This document shows, one piece after another, positions 61,170-64,000 of a stretch of DNA of 64,000 nucleotides (positions are counted from its first letter, which is position 1; each line of letters starts with the position of its first letter). The notes beneath the pieces are model-generated. The model was not told the DNA's origin, searched no databases, and was given only the letters and a program-made list of their open reading frames with translations. The DNA is from Sulfitobacter sp. GTDB lineage: Bacteria; Pseudomonadota; Alphaproteobacteria; Rhodobacterales; Rhodobacteraceae. The stretch spans positions 59,279-123,278 of the forward strand of contig JAFMGZ010000005.1 of the NCBI GenBank assembly GCA_017854855.1, given 5' to 3'. A program made the translations under genes and the position numbers.

Positions 61170-61933
61170 CCGCATCGCCCAAGATCAAGCTGCGCCATAT
61201 CGTACCCAGCATGGTGACGGTTTTTGCCCTCTGTGCCGGGATGACATCTGTGCGCATGAGCCTTGAAGGCAAGCTTGAGATCGGGCTTTATTTCATCTTG
61301 CTGGCCGTGTTCCTGGATGCAGCGGATGGCAAGCTGGCCCGGTTCCTCGACACCGCCAGCCCGTTCGGGGCTGAATTGGATACGCTTGCGGATTTCTTCA
61401 ACTTTGGCATCGCGCCGGGCGTGCTGTTGTTCAACACGCTTTATATCGGGACGGAGCATGCGAATTTGGGGTGGTTGGCCTCTTTGGTTCTGGCGGTCTG
61501 TTGTGCCTTGCGGTTGGCGCGGTTCAACCTGTCGGGCAAGACCAAGGATGTGACGCTGTCCAAGGATGCCTTTTTTGTCGGCGTCCCGGCCCCGGCGCTG
61601 GCCTGTCTTGCCTTGATGCCGGTCTTTATGCACCTGCACGGCTGGCAAAACACGGATTGGCCGGTCCTGCGGGCCATCTATATCATCGGTGTCGGGTTCC
61701 TTGCGGTCAGCACATTGCCGACCTTTTCGATCAAACATGCCACGATCAAGCGAAGCCAGCTGCCGATGGTCCTGATCGCCTCTGTGGTGCTGGTGGTCTG
61801 TCTGATGGTCTATCCCTGGCCCACTTTGATGGTGGCAAACTGCATCTATCTTGCCTCATTGCCGTTTTCCTACCTGTCACAGACGAAACAGACCAAGGCC
61901 CTTCGGAACAAAGATGCGCATTCTGCTCATTGA
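61166..61933 (+). CDS. pssA: CDP-diacylglycerol-serine O-phosphatidyltransferase
   Basis: [40 protein letters not shown] matches CDP-alcohol phosphotransferase motif. Confidence 0.95.
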   Translation: MTASPKIKLRHIVPSMVTVFALCAGMTSVRMSLEGKLEIGLYFILLAVFLDAADGKLARFLDTASPFGAELDTLADFFNFGIAPGVLLFNTLYIGTEHANLGWLASLVLAVCCALRLARFNLSGKTKDVTLSKDAFFVGVPAPALACLALMPVFMHLHGWQNTDWPVLRAIYIIGVGFLAVSTLPTFSIKHATIKRSQLPMVLIASVVLVVCLMVYPWPTLMVANCIYLASLPFSYLSQTKQTKALRNKDAHSAH

Positions 61934-62570
61934 AGACGAGGCGGCCCTTGCCGGGCCGATGATGGAACACCTTGAGGTGGATCATCACCTTGTCGAATGG
62001 TTCAGCACCCTGGACGAGGCCGAAAGCGCTGTGCGCACGTCGGACTATGATGTCGTGCTGCTGGACCTTCAATTGCCGGATGGGGATGGGCTTGGCTTTC
62101 TCAAATCCTTGCGGGACCGGCGGATCAATACACCGGTCATCATCCTGACCGCACGGGACAAGGTTTCTGATCGCATTGCTGGTCTGAACCTGGGTGCCGA
62201 TGACTATGTGATCAAGCCCTTTGATCTGGATGAGGTCAAGGCGCGCATCCATACGGTATGTCGGCGCAGCGCTGATCAAAGGGCCGAAACCATAATCATC
62301 GGTGACCTCAACATCTCTCTGGCCGATCATATCGTCTTGCAGGCGGGCCATCCCATCCGCCTGACTACCAAGGAGTGGCGGGTTCTGGAAACATTGGTGC
62401 GCCGGAAGTCCAAGATCGTGCTCAAGGAAAGCCTTGAAGCCGCGCTTTATGGCTTCGGCGAGGAGATCGAAAGCAATGCGCTGGAGGCCCATATCAGCAG
62501 GCTGAGGTCAAAACTGGGCAAAGACCTGATCATCACGCACCGTGGGCTGGGCTACGGGATTGCCGGATGA
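61914..62570 (+). CDS. OmpR-family response regulator
   Basis: [58 protein letters not shown]-terminal winged helix EIESNALEAHISRLRSKLG. Confidence 0.93.
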   Translation: MRILLIEDEAALAGPMMEHLEVDHHLVEWFSTLDEAESAVRTSDYDVVLLDLQLPDGDGLGFLKSLRDRRINTPVIILTARDKVSDRIAGLNLGADDYVIKPFDLDEVKARIHTVCRRSADQRAETIIIGDLNISLADHIVLQAGHPIRLTTKEWRVLETLVRRKSKIVLKESLEAALYGFGEEIESNALEAHISRLRSKLGKDLIITHRGLGYGIAG

Positions 62571-63916
62571 TCCCGCGCGGCGACAGCCTGCTGGGCCGGT
62601 TGGTCCGGTCTTTGATCCTTCCCGGGGTGCTGGCAATTTTCCTAGGCGCGCTGATTGTCTATGATCTGTTCAAGGAAGAATACGACGAGCTGCTTGATAT
62701 GGGCCTGACCAGCAAGGCGCATCTGCTGTTGCAGATTGCCGAAGGCTCTGGTGAGGATCCGAACATTTCTGACCTGTTGGGGTTCCAAAACGCGGCCCTT
62801 GCCCCCGAAGAACGGGCGATGTTCTGGTTCATGAATGGTGCCGGTCAGATCATAGGGCAATCGGCAATGGCGGGTGATCCGATCTTGCCCGGCGATGCGG
62901 CAGAGGGGATCAGAACGCTGGAGGACAAGCGTGTGGTCGTGCTGCGCTCCGCGTCCCGGCCTGGGCTAAGCGTGATCGTGGCGGAACCGATGCAGGAACG
63001 GAACGAGGCTGTGCTTGATGTCGTTCTTGGTGCGCTGGTCGGGTTTATTCTGTTGGGACTTCTGTTTTACCTGGTGGCCTACCTTGCGATTGCCAGGTCA
63101 TCGCGCATCATCGCAAAGCTGAGTGAGAATATCGCGCAAAAGAGTGAACAGGACCTCTCGCCGATCGACAGGCGGAATTCCTTTGCCGAGATCGAACCGG
63201 CAATTGATACATTGGACAAGCTGTTGGGACGGCTGGACACGGTCCTTGCGGCCGAACGCGCCTTTGCAACCAATGCGGCCCATGAATTGCGCACGCCGGT
63301 GGCGATTTCGCTGGCCCATGTCCAGCGCCTGAAATCAAAGCTGGCCGATCCGACACTCGCGCGCAGTGCCGCAGAAATCGAAGAGGGGCTGAAGCGGCTG
63401 GTCCGCCTGACCGAACGATTGCTGCAGATGTCGCGGGCCCAGTCCGGATTGGGGCTGAATGCGACGGCAACGGATATCAATCCGGTGGTCGCGCTGCTGC
63501 TTAGGGAACTTCGGCAACGCGAACCATCAAAAGAAAGATTGATCATCTTAGCGCCGGTTGGCCAGTGGTTCAGTCGAATAGACCCCGATGCCCTGGGGAT
63601 TATTCTGAACAACCTTTTTGACAATGCGTTCAAACATGCCTCGGGCGGGGGGGCGATATTTGTTGATGCGCACCAGCCGGGCCGTTTGACCGTTTCGAAT
63701 GATTGTGATGCGTTGACACAAACGGATCTGGACAAGATCAAGACGCGGTTTGTCCGCAAGGCAACCCTGTCTGACGGATACGGTCTGGGTCTGTCGATTG
63801 TTCAGGAGCTTTGCCGTCAATCGGGCTGCGTGTTCGAAGTGATCTCGCCGCAACCCGGCGCATCCCGAGGGTTCACAGCAATGCTGACCTTTCCGGGCGA
63901 CCCAGAGAAAGCGTAG
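62567..63916 (+). CDS. Two-component sensor histidine kinase
   Basis: Two TM segments; H-box ATNAAHELRTPVAISLAHVQRL, N-box LGIILNNLFDNAFKHA, GYGLGLSIVQELC. Confidence 0.93.
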   Translation: MIPRGDSLLGRLVRSLILPGVLAIFLGALIVYDLFKEEYDELLDMGLTSKAHLLLQIAEGSGEDPNISDLLGFQNAALAPEERAMFWFMNGAGQIIGQSAMAGDPILPGDAAEGIRTLEDKRVVVLRSASRPGLSVIVAEPMQERNEAVLDVVLGALVGFILLGLLFYLVAYLAIARSSRIIAKLSENIAQKSEQDLSPIDRRNSFAEIEPAIDTLDKLLGRLDTVLAAERAFATNAAHELRTPVAISLAHVQRLKSKLADPTLARSAAEIEEGLKRLVRLTERLLQMSRAQSGLGLNATATDINPVVALLLRELRQREPSKERLIILAPVGQWFSRIDPDALGIILNNLFDNAFKHASGGGAIFVDAHQPGRLTVSNDCDALTQTDLDKIKTRFVRKATLSDGYGLGLSIVQELCRQSGCVFEVISPQPGASRGFTAMLTFPGDPEKA

Positions 63917-63954
63917 GCTTTCCTGCGGGACATGCGTCTCGCCCTTTTTGGAAA

Positions 63955-64000
63955 TGGTGACCCCGGCAGGATTCGAACCTGCAACCTGCCCCTTAGGAGG
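63955..64000 (-). tRNA. tRNA-Arg (anticodon CCU), 5' part cut by window end
   Basis: Reverse strand CTCCTAA anticodon loop, GGGGC stem, T arm GCAGG-TTCGAAT-CCTGC, acceptor CGGGGTC-A-CCA encoded. Confidence 0.85.

Noticed and set aside
1-64000. CRISPR arrays, prophage, integrase, insertion sequences, toxin-antitoxin or known defence genes
   Set aside because: No regularly spaced repeats and no ORF with transposase, integrase, phage structural, Cas or restriction motifs were recognised

Overview
Chromosomal window from an alphaproteobacterium, most likely a Roseobacter-group Rhodobacteraceae (inferred from gene content and order). It is mostly densely packed core genes with no prophage, transposase or CRISPR. 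Main blocks: two L,D-transpeptidases flanking a CAP protein; hemH; comF/grxC/nit2/marR/ubiG/pip; rimP-nusA-ylxR-infB; ppiC-argJ-mutT divergent from secA; a PBP-OmpA fusion; radC-dnaJ-dnaK; alkB; a surface-polysaccharide region (ABC-2 permease, cysQ, kdsB, glycosyltransferases, galU, galE, GT14-like and two-module sulfotransferase-like proteins); ptsN-hpf-lptBAC-kdsD-rnd; a phenylacetyl-CoA catabolic operon (thiolase-paaABCDE-paaZ-paaX); a Rieske oxygenase/ALDH/SDR set; an eptA-dgkA-psd-pssA-response regulator-histidine kinase operon; and a partial tRNA-Arg(CCU). The strongest lead is the eptA operon. It appears to encode pEtN transfer to lipid A, recycling of the diacylglycerol by-product, resynthesis of PE, and a two-component system in one overlapping transcription unit. 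A direct repeat CGTAAG-N5-CGTAAG (reverse strand CTTACG-N5-CTTACG, PmrA-box-like) lies just upstream, and a perfect 10-bp GAAA-loop hairpin overlaps a candidate internal start codon of eptA. All calls come from reading the sequence and supplied ORFs; no database search was run.
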